Shown here piece after piece: positions 5,786 through 12,815 of a stretch of DNA of 24,658 nt. The DNA lies in IMG/VR virus record IMGVR_UViG_3300028548_004170, positions 1 through 24,658 of that record; one strand, 5' to 3'. This stretch comes from a virus. The first letter of the stretch is position 1. The number at the start of each line of letters is the position of its first letter. Below the pieces are notes generated by a model, which did not search any database, was not told the origin of the DNA, and worked only from the letters and a program-made list of their open reading frames with translations. The translations under genes and the position numbers were made by a program.

Positions 5786-5786
5786 T

Positions 5787-6488
5787 TTAAAGTACTCTTC
5801 CTTTGGTTGGTTTCCAGTATGCATTAAAACTCATACTTCGTCTTTCTCCATCACAATAGAATGGATACACACTATGTTTTAAATATGAAGGGAATAATAG
5901 TATCATTCCTACTTCTGGTTTACACATGAGAGTATCACTCCTCATGTCTTGAGCTTCTCCGTATGAAAATTCAAGTAATCCACTTGCTGGATAATGGTCT
6001 TTCGTTTCTTCTACAAAATGGTTTTCCATACCATCTGGTATCTTTAGATAGATAACTGCCGAGAAGTGACCACTATGTTTATGCCATGGGTTGTATTCAT
6101 TCTTGTATTGACTTACAATCCAACTTTGGGAAATATTAATATTTTCTTCTTTTGGAATTGCACTACCAGATGCTTTATTCCATTCATAAGACCTACCCCA
6201 TTCTTGCATTTGTTTTAAATATTCTTTACAATAGTTTCTCATAATAGATAAACAATAAACAGAATCATCTTCATTTTGTATTGGTATTCCAACTTCTTTA
6301 GATACTTTACCCACAAGACTTTCTGAAAAATCATACTTCTTAGATAAACCATCATCTGCCAAAACTTCATCACCAATATTATTAACAATATCAAGAAATC
6401 TCTTTGGTACTTTTGATTCTAATATTGTTGGACTAAAAGTTTGTTTCCAATTTAATTCAATACCTTCGGATTTATTTCTCTTTGCCAT
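5787..6488 (-). CDS. putative 2-oxoglutarate/Fe(II)-dependent oxygenase
   Basis: The second half follows the 2OG-FeII_Oxy_5 pattern common in T4-like marine phages: NPWHKHSGHFSAVIYLKIPD (metal His near residues 136-138), a SGLLEFSYG strand, then PEVGMILLFPSYLKHSVYPF with the distal His near 205, and GERRSMSFNAYW where Arg would hold 2-oxoglutarate. The substrate is unknown; relatives are proposed to hydroxylate proteins or nucleic acids. The start at ATG 6488 is set by GGAGAAG just upstream; a longer reading from TTG at 6500 would bury that site inside the gene. It overlaps the preceding gene by 17 bases and ends 1 base before the RNase H GTG. Confidence 0.82.
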   Translation of the reverse strand: MAKRNKSEGIELNWKQTFSPTILESKVPKRFLDIVNNIGDEVLADDGLSKKYDFSESLVGKVSKEVGIPIQNEDDSVYCLSIMRNYCKEYLKQMQEWGRSYEWNKASGSAIPKEENINISQSWIVSQYKNEYNPWHKHSGHFSAVIYLKIPDGMENHFVEETKDHYPASGLLEFSYGEAQDMRSDTLMCKPEVGMILLFPSYLKHSVYPFYCDGERRSMSFNAYWKPTKGRVL

Positions 6489-6867
6489 CATCTTCTCCAA
6501 TCATATCTCGTAATTCGTTTTCTGTAAATTGAATGAACGAACCTTTTGTTTTGTCCATAAGATTTCCCATAATAGAATGTAATGGATGTTTAAGCCCTAT
6601 ATCTTTAAAAATTATACTTTTACAACATTCACTTATAAATCCAATATCACGAATAAAATTAGAGTCTTCAAGTTGAAACCCATTTTCTCCCATTGTATGA
6701 ATCATCTGCACCATAAGGTGTTCAGTTAAGTCTTCTGCAAATAATAAATCTTCTTGCAATTGAGTATGCATTGGGTCTTTTGCAACTTTAACTATCTTCT
6801 TTTTAGATTGTTTTTTCCAAGGGCCCTTTATTACTGTTGCTGGTTTTTTGGTGCTATCGTCTGCCAT
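6472..6867 (-). CDS. conserved marine phage protein, unknown function
   Basis: The 131-aa protein has a basic, disordered N-terminus (KGPWKKQSKKKIVKVAKD) followed by a helical domain with DLLFAEDLTEHLMVQMIHTM, ENGFQLEDSNFIRDIGFISE and HPLHSIMGNLMDK, and a very acidic C-terminal tail. Similar proteins occur in T4-like cyanophages next to replication and late-transcription genes. By position near rnh it could be a T4 gp33-like late-transcription co-activator, but I see no sequence proof. A GAGGA site precedes the ATG; the gene overlaps its upstream neighbour by 37 bases. Confidence 0.7.
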   Translation of the reverse strand: MADDSTKKPATVIKGPWKKQSKKKIVKVAKDPMHTQLQEDLLFAEDLTEHLMVQMIHTMGENGFQLEDSNFIRDIGFISECCKSIIFKDIGLKHPLHSIMGNLMDKTKGSFIQFTENELRDMIGEDDGKEK

Positions 6868-7244
6868 TTAATCCTCATGTGTTCGTCTTTACCATAATAA
6901 TTGCCTGTCCAATCATTATGCTTTAAATAATGCGACATTATCTTGAGATATCCATTTACACTTGCAAGTTTAGCAATTGAACCACTTATATTTCTTCTAA
7001 CATCACTACGAAGTGAACTTGATAATTCTCTGTTGTGTTTCATCCATTCTTTTATTTTCATATAAGAAAATGGGTGGTCATCTGGTAACGCAACAACTTT
7101 TGGGTGAATATTTTTATATTCAATAGGCCCCTTTGCAGCTCTTGCTTTTGCAAGTCTTTCTGCGGCGGCCTGTCTTTGTTCCTCAGTCATAGGTTTACGT
7201 TTCTTAGGACGTTTAATATTTTTTTCTGTCCATTCTTCTGACAT
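6831..7244 (-). CDS. conserved marine phage protein, basic N-terminus
   Basis: The 137-aa product starts MSEEWTEKNIKRPKKRKPMT, followed by EEQRQAAAERLAKARAAKGP, a helical Ala/Arg/Lys segment often seen in T4-like marine phages, then YKNIHPKVVALPDDHPFSYM and a C-terminal domain with HNDWTGNYYGKDE. The charged N-terminus suggests nucleic-acid binding. Function unknown. It overlaps the bS21 gene by one base (TAATG) and has GAGG upstream, so it is translationally coupled with bS21. Confidence 0.7.
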   Translation of the reverse strand: MSEEWTEKNIKRPKKRKPMTEEQRQAAAERLAKARAAKGPIEYKNIHPKVVALPDDHPFSYMKIKEWMKHNRELSSSLRSDVRRNISGSIAKLASVNGYLKIMSHYLKHNDWTGNYYGKDEHMRIKWQTIAPKNQQQ

Positions 7245-7528
7245 TAGTAACCTCTAGTTTCTATTTGTTTTTCTCTATCTTTTAACCATCTTCTCCTACC
7301 AGCAGCTCTTGCAAGTCTTTTCTTTTCACTTCTGGTTTGAAATGATACTCGTTCTCGCATCTCATTAAAGATACCTTCATTCTGCATACGTTTCTTTAAT
7401 ATTCGTAATGCTTTTGCAATATCATCACCACGAACTTCTACACATAGTCCTTGTTTTGGACGTTCTCCTCTTTCAAATTTCTTTTTAAAAGGTTTATTTT
7501 TGTCATTATGTTGTTTATTATATTTCAA
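7244..7528 (-). CDS. rpsU: ribosomal protein bS21, phage-encoded
   Basis: The core from about residue 29 reads VEVRGDDIAKALRILKKRMQ, NEGIFNEMRERVSFQTRSEK and KRLARAAGRRRWLK, the full bS21 pattern including the basic C-terminal helix. bS21 joins the small subunit near the anti-Shine-Dalgarno region and helps initiation. Phage-encoded bS21 is known in pelagiphages such as HTVC008M and may bias ribosomes towards phage messages. This copy has a 28-residue basic N-terminal extension (NKQHNDKNKPFKKKF) that host bS21 lacks. The start appears to be TTG at 7526-7528 with GGGAG ten bases upstream; no ATG is available, so translation of this gene may be deliberately weak. Confidence 0.93.
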   Translation of the reverse strand: MKYNKQHNDKNKPFKKKFERGERPKQGLCVEVRGDDIAKALRILKKRMQNEGIFNEMRERVSFQTRSEKKRLARAAGRRRWLKDREKQIETRGY

Positions 7529-7529
7529 A

Positions 7530-8069
7530 TTAATATATCTCCCTTAGTTGCCATTCGTTATTTATCTTACACGCAGTTCCACGCATTTGTTCTAATTCTT
7601 TGTTCACTTGTACAGATGTTATAAACTCTCTACATTCACCCTCACTTGTAAGAGGCATTGCATTTACAGCAATGTTTTTAGTTGGGTGTTTCCAACTAGA
7701 TGATTCAAAATTACTGTTGTTATTTAAAGATTGTGCAAGTATCATAGTAGCATACATCTGGTCTACTTTATCAAATGTATCTCCAATACTATGTCCAATC
7801 ACTAATCCAGCAACTGCAGCTGCACTTATGAGTAATGGGTCACCACTACCAACTGATAATATAACACCAGCAATAGTTCCTATTCCACCACCTATCTTTG
7901 CTTTTGACATTGGTGTATCATCTGCCCAAACACCTTTACCTGGCTGGTAAAAATCTTTAGATTGACAATTATTACCACAACCATTATTTGCAAGACCACT
8001 AGGTAGTCCACTCATAATGCAACCACTTAGTGATATTGTTAATATTAAACTACTCAGAAGGTGTTTCAT
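7530..8069 (-). CDS. glycine-zipper lipoprotein, 17-kDa surface antigen-like
   Basis: The signal peptide ends LTISLSGC, a clear lipobox (Cys17). A second Cys-rich patch (NNGCGNNCQS) follows. Residues about 59-95 form a glycine zipper (KIGGGIGTIAGVILSVGSGD, AAAVAGLVIGHSIGD), as in the Rickettsia 17-kDa antigen/Rcs-type family. The C-terminus GECREFITSVQVNKELEQMR, GTACKINNEWQLREIY matches the surface-antigen domain with two Cys. It should be an outer- or inner-membrane lipoprotein. It overlaps the LPP20 gene by 20 bases and is the last gene of the envelope cluster that begins at the promoter 9507-9535. Confidence 0.82.
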   Translation of the reverse strand: MKHLLSSLILTISLSGCIMSGLPSGLANNGCGNNCQSKDFYQPGKGVWADDTPMSKAKIGGGIGTIAGVILSVGSGDPLLISAAAVAGLVIGHSIGDTFDKVDQMYATMILAQSLNNNSNFESSSWKHPTKNIAVNAMPLTSEGECREFITSVQVNKELEQMRGTACKINNEWQLREIY

Positions 8070-8709
8070 TACTACCTATAACCTTTTCAATATTAACTAT
8101 TGATTCTGCTTCTTCATCATCTAAATTAGACTGAACTTCTCTTTCAAGTTCTTCCCAAGCTTTTGTTGAACGAATTCTAGAATATACCATTCTATCTTTT
8201 CTTAATCTATTCATCATAATCTTAGTTGCTTCTAAATCAGAATACTCTAACAATACAAATGCACGATACTGTGTACCAGCAGGTAATACATCAAGTTTTA
8301 TTTGAGTATATCCAGCAACATCAACAGATGCAATTACATTTTTAGTAACTGTTTCTATCTCTGTTAGAACACTTGATTCAATATCAGATTGTCCTATTTT
8401 TGCAACAAATGATTTTGTCATAGAATCTAACTTACCATTAATCCTATCTGCTAAAACTGTTTTTGCATTAAGTGTTGCAACGTCTATTGCAAGTTGTATG
8501 TCTGGTGCAGTTGCAGTACCAGCCGAATAGATATTTCTATCATGTTTTGGCATTTCTTTGAACCAGTCTGGAACAATATTCACTCCAGCAACCACTTGTT
8601 CTGTTTTATACTCAACAGTACCATTTTCAAGAATTGGTGCGTCTTTATTAGTACATGCACTCAAACCAATTAAAAGTGCTGATGCACTTATTACTCCATA
8701 TTTTATCAT
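8050..8709 (-). CDS. LPP20-family lipoprotein
   Basis: A signal peptide ending IGLSAC (Cys19) makes this a lipoprotein. The LPP20 pattern follows: VPDWFKEMPKHDRNIYSAGT, AIDVATLNAKTVLADRINGK, then SVDVAGYTQIKLDVLPAGTQ and YRAFVLLEYSDLEA. The C-terminal 50 residues are charged and helical. LPP20 relatives include Helicobacter Lpp20 and the Vibrio flagellar protein FlgP, and such lipoproteins often accompany CsgG-like proteins in bacterial genomes. Its ATG overlaps the stop of the 44-aa membrane peptide (TAATG) and is preceded by GAGGAG. In a phage its role is unknown; a part in an envelope-spanning assembly with the curli-like genes is an inference. Confidence 0.85.
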   Translation of the reverse strand: MIKYGVISASALLIGLSACTNKDAPILENGTVEYKTEQVVAGVNIVPDWFKEMPKHDRNIYSAGTATAPDIQLAIDVATLNAKTVLADRINGKLDSMTKSFVAKIGQSDIESSVLTEIETVTKNVIASVDVAGYTQIKLDVLPAGTQYRAFVLLEYSDLEATKIMMNRLRKDRMVYSRIRSTKAWEELEREVQSNLDDEEAESIVNIEKVIGSNETPSE

Positions 8710-8843
8710 TAGTTAATCTCCTCAATTTTTTCAATAACAATTTCTTTTGCACCAGAATTTACAAAACTATCTTTTATTGCACTTCCAGCATTTATATCAC
8801 AGGCAATATACCCTATCATAATTCCAAATATAATCTTAAACAT
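8709..8843 (-). CDS. small membrane protein (44 aa)
   Basis: The frame reads MFKIIFGIMIGYIACDINAG, then SAIKDSFVNSGAKEIVIEKI and EEIN. One hydrophobic N-terminal segment (signal anchor or signal peptide) is followed by a short polar tail. Its start and stop both overlap neighbours as TAATG (8841-8845 and 8707-8711), which strongly suggests it is a translated, coupled gene. No family recognised. IACD is not a convincing lipobox. Confidence 0.7.
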   Translation of the reverse strand: MFKIIFGIMIGYIACDINAGSAIKDSFVNSGAKEIVIEKIEEIN

Positions 8844-9292
8844 TATTCACACGTCTCCATTCTCACTTTTTGTTCACCTATAACAGGCATTAACACATTC
8901 ATATATATTACCTTACACGATTTTTTCACCGTTGTCAAGTCACAATTTATTTTTTTTTCACTATTCATAGTTTCTGGTAATACTTCATTCATAATTTTCC
9001 TCTTTGCACGAGTCTCTGCTTGACTACAAGCTTCTGATTCGGACAAGTCAGGCCCAAAAACATATTCTGCACTAGCAGGATACCATTGACCTTCTATTCT
9101 TGATTGAAGTGTAATACGACATTTTCGAGTATCGTCTACGTAAGGAAATACTTTTTTAGATACTACTTTGGTAGATTCTATGTGTCCTACATATGTAAGG
9201 TTGTCATTACTCTTATAAAAGCATTGACTGTGTGCTTGAAATGCAAGACTAGTAATTAGTGTGGTGTATAAACCAATTTTATAATAATTCAA
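8843..9292 (-). CDS. secreted Cys-rich protein, unknown family
   Basis: The 149-aa protein has a signal peptide (IGLYTTLITSLAFQAHSQ) and six Cys in the mature part (QCFYK, RKCRIT, EACSQ, NCDLT, KSCKV, METCE), suggesting three disulfides in the periplasm or outside. A helical stretch SESEACSQAETRAKRKIMNE recalls the A..A..A helix of LPP20-like domains. I do not recognise a family. It overlaps the upstream gene by 4 bases (ATGA) and the downstream peptide gene as TAATG, so it belongs to the same envelope operon. Confidence 0.7.
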   Translation of the reverse strand: MNYYKIGLYTTLITSLAFQAHSQCFYKSNDNLTYVGHIESTKVVSKKVFPYVDDTRKCRITLQSRIEGQWYPASAEYVFGPDLSESEACSQAETRAKRKIMNEVLPETMNSEKKINCDLTTVKKSCKVIYMNVLMPVIGEQKVRMETCE

Positions 9293-9477
9293 ATAACCCT
9301 CTGATAAATCTTTTCGCCATTTTTAACAATGTATTTAACCATACCTTCTCTTTCAAGACGGTTGAGTGTATCTCCAGCTATCTGTGTAACTAAACTATTT
9401 CTATTTGCAACTCTACCAATCTTCCATGCGAAGTATATTGATAGTGCAGCAACTATTGTGTGCGTGTATTCGTTCAT
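9289..9477 (-). CDS. small single-span membrane protein with a winged-helix-like tail
   Basis: The N-terminus (THTIVAALSIYFAWKIGRVA) is one membrane span, and the tail LVTQIAGDTLNRLEREGMVK, YIVKNGEKIYQRVI reads like a small winged-helix or MarR-like hairpin (helix with LEREG followed by a two-strand wing). Such short proteins are common in T4-like marine phages, function unknown. It is the first gene behind the promoter at 9507-9535, with a leader of 23 bases, and overlaps the next gene by 4 bases. Confidence 0.72.
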   Translation of the reverse strand: MNEYTHTIVAALSIYFAWKIGRVANRNSLVTQIAGDTLNRLEREGMVKYIVKNGEKIYQRVI

Positions 9478-9506
9478 TTAAACCTCTTTCTCTTTATCTA
9501 TATACC

Positions 9507-9535
9507 ATAGTAACAAATATTTAGGGGTTTGTCAA
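9507..9535 (-). promoter_or_regulatory. extended -10 sigma70 promoter of the lipoprotein cluster
   Basis: Minus-strand TTGACA (9530-9535), 17-base spacer, TACTAT (9507-9512) preceded by TGT. Predicted start near 9500. It begins 6 bases after the cyclase stop codon. It shares the string TTGACAAACCCCT with the promoter at 3253-3281. Confidence 0.7.
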
Positions 9536-9540
9536 GGGTT

Positions 9541-11355
9541 TTATTTTGGTTGATAAATTGTTATCAATTCTTCTTTACCTTTAACCTTAATTCTATCTAA
9601 TTCTTCACTAGGTATATCAATTAAGTCTTTGGTGTACTGTGAATATAATGTGGTACAATTTGGATAGTTCCTCGTCTGTGCCTCTAATCTTGCAGCTAAG
9701 TTAACTGCATCACCAATAACAGAATAATCAAAACGTGTGGTAGAACCCATGTTACCAACTATACACTCACCAGTATTTACTCCTGAACCTATATTGATAT
9801 CTGGTAATCCTTTTTCCTTAAACTCTGCCTTCATCTTCTCGGTTTCATCTGCACATTCTATAGAAGTTTTGACAGCCATCTGTGCATGATTCTCACAGTC
9901 CAAAGGTGCGTTCCAGAACGCCATGATACAATCTCCCATATACTTATCTACTGTACCACCATTTTTTTGAACTATCTTTGTCATTCTATCTAGGTAATTG
10001 TTTATCACTTCACATAATCCCTCTGGGTCATCATTGTTCTTGTAATGTTCTGATATAGGTGTAAACCCTACTATATCCATAAACAAGAATGACATCTCTT
10101 TTCTTTCCCCACCAAGTTTTAACTTCTCTGGATTCTTCTGTAGAATGGCAACTTGTCTTGGGTCTAGGTAATGTTCAAACTGTTTCTTTATTTGTTGACG
10201 TAATTTGTATTCTTGCATAAATCTTAGGAACGCAGAACTTGACCATGCAATAAATATGGTCAATACAGGCCAACTCCAATCCACTAGATAACTATACTCT
10301 GTAAATAGATATAAACTACCATAGTATGAACCACCTAGAAAAACTGGTAATAATATCATACCATAATACCATCTTAATGTCAAGACCACAATTGTTATGA
10401 TTAATGCAAGTATAAATGAACCACCTAGTTCTGCTAAGTTTGTCCAGTATGGTCTTGTGATATTTCTACCTGACATCATAGTTGCAACAGAAGATGCGAT
10501 TAAGTCATGGTTTTGAATAACTCCAACTGGTGTCGGTACTGGTGCATCTAACCCAGCTGCAGTAAGAGAGAGAATAACAATCTTACCATCTAGTTTTGGT
10601 AGTTCCTCATGTAATGCATAGGTTTCTGTCCTCCACTTAAAGTCTAACCAGATGTTTCCATTCTGGTCTGTCTTAATAATACTGTACTTTGGTATTCGTA
10701 ATGCTTCTACACCTGCAACCCCAGTTTTAATTTGATAACTCACATCTCCAGTCTCAACTCTTAATATCTCCATAGACATAGATGGGTATATCTGGTCGTC
10801 TATTTGTACTGCGAGAGGTGTCCTACGAACCACACCATCTTTCTCTGGTGCAACGATTAACATTCCTACACCGATTGCTGATTCTGCAAACTCTTTGAGT
10901 GGGCCTACTGCTGCAGAATATCTATAGAGCCAAGGTTTCCATGATTCACCTACAGCTGCAACTCCTCTAGTAACTGGATTACCATCTGTTACCTGTGCTG
11001 GTACTTGTCCTATGATTGTGGGTGTCTTTAACAACATGTCTTGGAACTGTGTGTCTTGGTTAAATCTATCTGGTTCTGCAAATAACATAGGAAGAATAAC
11101 TAATCCAGCACCTGACTCATATAACCTATGGATATGATTTGCTAACTCTCCTCTAGGAAATGGCCATTGACCATACTCTGAGAGTGTATCATTATTAATC
11201 TCAATCGTAACTACGTTATCTACGATTTCAGTTTGTTGTTGTCTTTGATGTGAGTCTAGTGCTTTTAATCGTATTACATCTAGTATCCATACATCATAAA
11301 ATCTAATACTACATAATGCAATGATTATGAGTAATGATATAATCCACTTTTTCAT
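9541..11355 (-). CDS. CHASE2-domain membrane adenylate cyclase (class III)
   Basis: This 604-aa protein has an N-terminal span (WIISLLIIIALCSIRF), a CHASE2 extracytoplasmic sensor (about 20-300; VTIEINNDTLSEYGQWPFPR and DLIASSVATMMSGRNITRPY are typical), three more spans (about 305-380), then a class III cyclase domain. All key residues are there: FMDIVGFT (Asp427) and DKYMGD (Asp475) for metals, Lys471 and Asp543 for adenine choice, and NLAARLE (Asn552, Arg556) for the transition state. It should make cAMP from ATP at the inner membrane in response to a periplasmic signal. The ATG at 11355 is preferred (AGGGGA upstream, TAATG overlap with the previous gene); a start at 11385 adds ten unlikely residues. 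It closes the curli-like operon. A cyclase with such a sensor is highly unusual in a phage. Confidence 0.93.
   Translation of the reverse strand: MKKWIISLLIIIALCSIRFYDVWILDVIRLKALDSHQRQQQTEIVDNVVTIEINNDTLSEYGQWPFPRGELANHIHRLYESGAGLVILPMLFAEPDRFNQDTQFQDMLLKTPTIIGQVPAQVTDGNPVTRGVAAVGESWKPWLYRYSAAVGPLKEFAESAIGVGMLIVAPEKDGVVRRTPLAVQIDDQIYPSMSMEILRVETGDVSYQIKTGVAGVEALRIPKYSIIKTDQNGNIWLDFKWRTETYALHEELPKLDGKIVILSLTAAGLDAPVPTPVGVIQNHDLIASSVATMMSGRNITRPYWTNLAELGGSFILALIITIVVLTLRWYYGMILLPVFLGGSYYGSLYLFTEYSYLVDWSWPVLTIFIAWSSSAFLRFMQEYKLRQQIKKQFEHYLDPRQVAILQKNPEKLKLGGERKEMSFLFMDIVGFTPISEHYKNNDDPEGLCEVINNYLDRMTKIVQKNGGTVDKYMGDCIMAFWNAPLDCENHAQMAVKTSIECADETEKMKAEFKEKGLPDINIGSGVNTGECIVGNMGSTTRFDYSVIGDAVNLAARLEAQTRNYPNCTTLYSQYTKDLIDIPSEELDRIKVKGKEELITIYQPK
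10355..10383 (-). promoter_or_regulatory. possible internal promoter within the cyclase gene
   Basis: Minus-strand TTGACA (10378-10383), 17-base spacer, TATGAT (10355-10360) preceded by TGG. Start near 10348, before the cyclase catalytic domain; an in-frame ATG at 10218 (MQEYKLRQQI) would give a soluble cyclase, but its ribosome-binding site is weak. Confidence 0.35.
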
Positions 11356-12815
11356 TAGTTCCCCTGAGTGACTGCTACCGTACAACCTAATGCGTTGGTA
11401 CAGTTATATGTATTTGCATATGACTGTGCAGTACTTCCTTGTTGGTTAAGGTCAAAATCTACAGTATATCCTGATAATGAAACTCTGGCTGCATGATTAC
11501 CACTTCCTTGTTGCATGATATCAATGTCATGTGTTCCAGCACCCTCAACAGTAACATCTAGATAATGAGTTCCAGTATCTTTCTGTAATATATCTATATC
11601 ATTACTATTATTATTCACGTCTAGGAATAGAGTTTTTTGTCCATTATCTCTTTGTGATATATCTATACTATTGGATAGAGCATCAACATCTATAAATGCA
11701 AAATGTTTTGATAATGTTCCACTATCATATTGTTCTAAGTTAACCACATTACTATTTCCATTTAAATCTACAACTGCTTTATGTTCGCCTTGGTCGTTTG
11801 CATGGTCACCCTGAAGAACAGTTAAGTTTATGTTATCTCCATTTATATATAACCCCAATCCATTCTCATCACTACTACCTGAAGTTGTGACGTTACCTTG
11901 TCTTACAGTAAGTGTTACATTATCTCCAGTTATTGTTGAATTTCCAGACCAATCGGTATCTACGATAAAATGAGCATTACCATCTTGTCTTATGTTCGCA
12001 GTAAAGTTTGCACCACTCTGAGTTATACAGACATTACAACCATTCTCCCTATCAGCATTTAGAGCTGCAGTTCGTGTTGTTGTTTGTGCTGATGTTATTG
12101 ATACACCTGTAGCTCTATTAGTAGCATTTTGTTGTAACAGGTCATCTATCAATGCGTCTATAAACTCTGCGTTGTCAGCTGTATAATATGAACCAGATGC
12201 ATGATTAACGTCAGTAATAACAATTACAACACCACCTTGATAATTAGCTGTAAGAGCAGTACCTCTCCACATAGCCACACCTATCTGTCCATCACTATTC
12301 TTAGCAATATACTCACCATCATCTCCAAGATCAGTTATGACACCACCAGCAGCAAAGTTTAAGTATGCCCAATTACCTGGCAAACTTGATAACACATTAG
12401 TATCAGATAGTTGTTCATCATCTCCACTATAACCAATGTATTGAGTGGTACTGTAAGTAATAGTATTATCACCTGTCCATTGTCTTAGTAGAGCTTGTAT
12501 AGAATTATTTCTTGCCCGAAAAGAAGAGTTACTGTTCTCTCCAATAAGAACTACTGTACCATCATTAGCTAATACAGTTTCCATTTTAGTCTCATCACTA
12601 CTTGATATAGCTGTAGTATATCTAAAGTCTATTAGCATCTCATAGGAAGAAATATTTGATGGTAAAGAAGTGCCTACAGTCACATTGTGACTATCAGCTT
12701 CTAGTCTACTCTCCCAACTATTTGCGTGACTACTCTGTTTTACTATTACAGCATCATCAGCATATGATATACTAACGTATAGTAATATCAATAGTATTGT
12801 TATAAGTTGTTTCAT
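11355..12815 (-). CDS. secreted curlin-repeat protein with an N-terminal Rossmann-like domain
   Basis: After a signal peptide (MKQLITILLILLYVSISYA) residues about 40-230 form an alpha/beta domain: YEMLIDFRYTTAISSSDE, TVVLIGENSNSSFRARNNS and GGVVIVITDVNHAS look like a glutamine amidotransferase-like or DUF4350-like Rossmann fold without an evident nucleophilic Cys. From about 260 to the end there are roughly ten imperfect curlin-like repeats of 22-25 residues centred on a beta strand ending in Gln-x-Gly or similar, such as NLTVLQGD, NSIDISQRDNG, NDIDILQKDTG and HDIDIMQQGSG. Two Cys pairs (CNVC, CTNALGC) flank the repeats. It is probably exported by the phage CsgG and could be an amyloid subunit, nucleator or tip protein. 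It overlaps the FecR gene by 44 bases. Confidence 0.8.
   Translation of the reverse strand: MKQLITILLILLYVSISYADDAVIVKQSSHANSWESRLEADSHNVTVGTSLPSNISSYEMLIDFRYTTAISSSDETKMETVLANDGTVVLIGENSNSSFRARNNSIQALLRQWTGDNTITYSTTQYIGYSGDDEQLSDTNVLSSLPGNWAYLNFAAGGVITDLGDDGEYIAKNSDGQIGVAMWRGTALTANYQGGVVIVITDVNHASGSYYTADNAEFIDALIDDLLQQNATNRATGVSITSAQTTTRTAALNADRENGCNVCITQSGANFTANIRQDGNAHFIVDTDWSGNSTITGDNVTLTVRQGNVTTSGSSDENGLGLYINGDNINLTVLQGDHANDQGEHKAVVDLNGNSNVVNLEQYDSGTLSKHFAFIDVDALSNSIDISQRDNGQKTLFLDVNNNSNDIDILQKDTGTHYLDVTVEGAGTHDIDIMQQGSGNHAARVSLSGYTVDFDLNQQGSTAQSYANTYNCTNALGCTVAVTQGN

Noticed and set aside
6472-6867. Assignment of this gene as T4 gp33
   Set aside because: Position near rnh is suggestive, but no sequence similarity that I can point to supports it.
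8935-8940. Minus-strand TTGACA near 8936 as a further promoter
   Set aside because: The sequence 17 bases downstream is TAAGGT, only a poor -10 match, and there is no extended -10.
8655-9023. 122-aa plus-strand ORF
   Set aside because: It is antisense to the 44-aa peptide, the LPP20 start and the Cys-rich protein gene, whose coupled TAATG junctions are convincing; its product is an irregular Phe/Ile/His-rich string.
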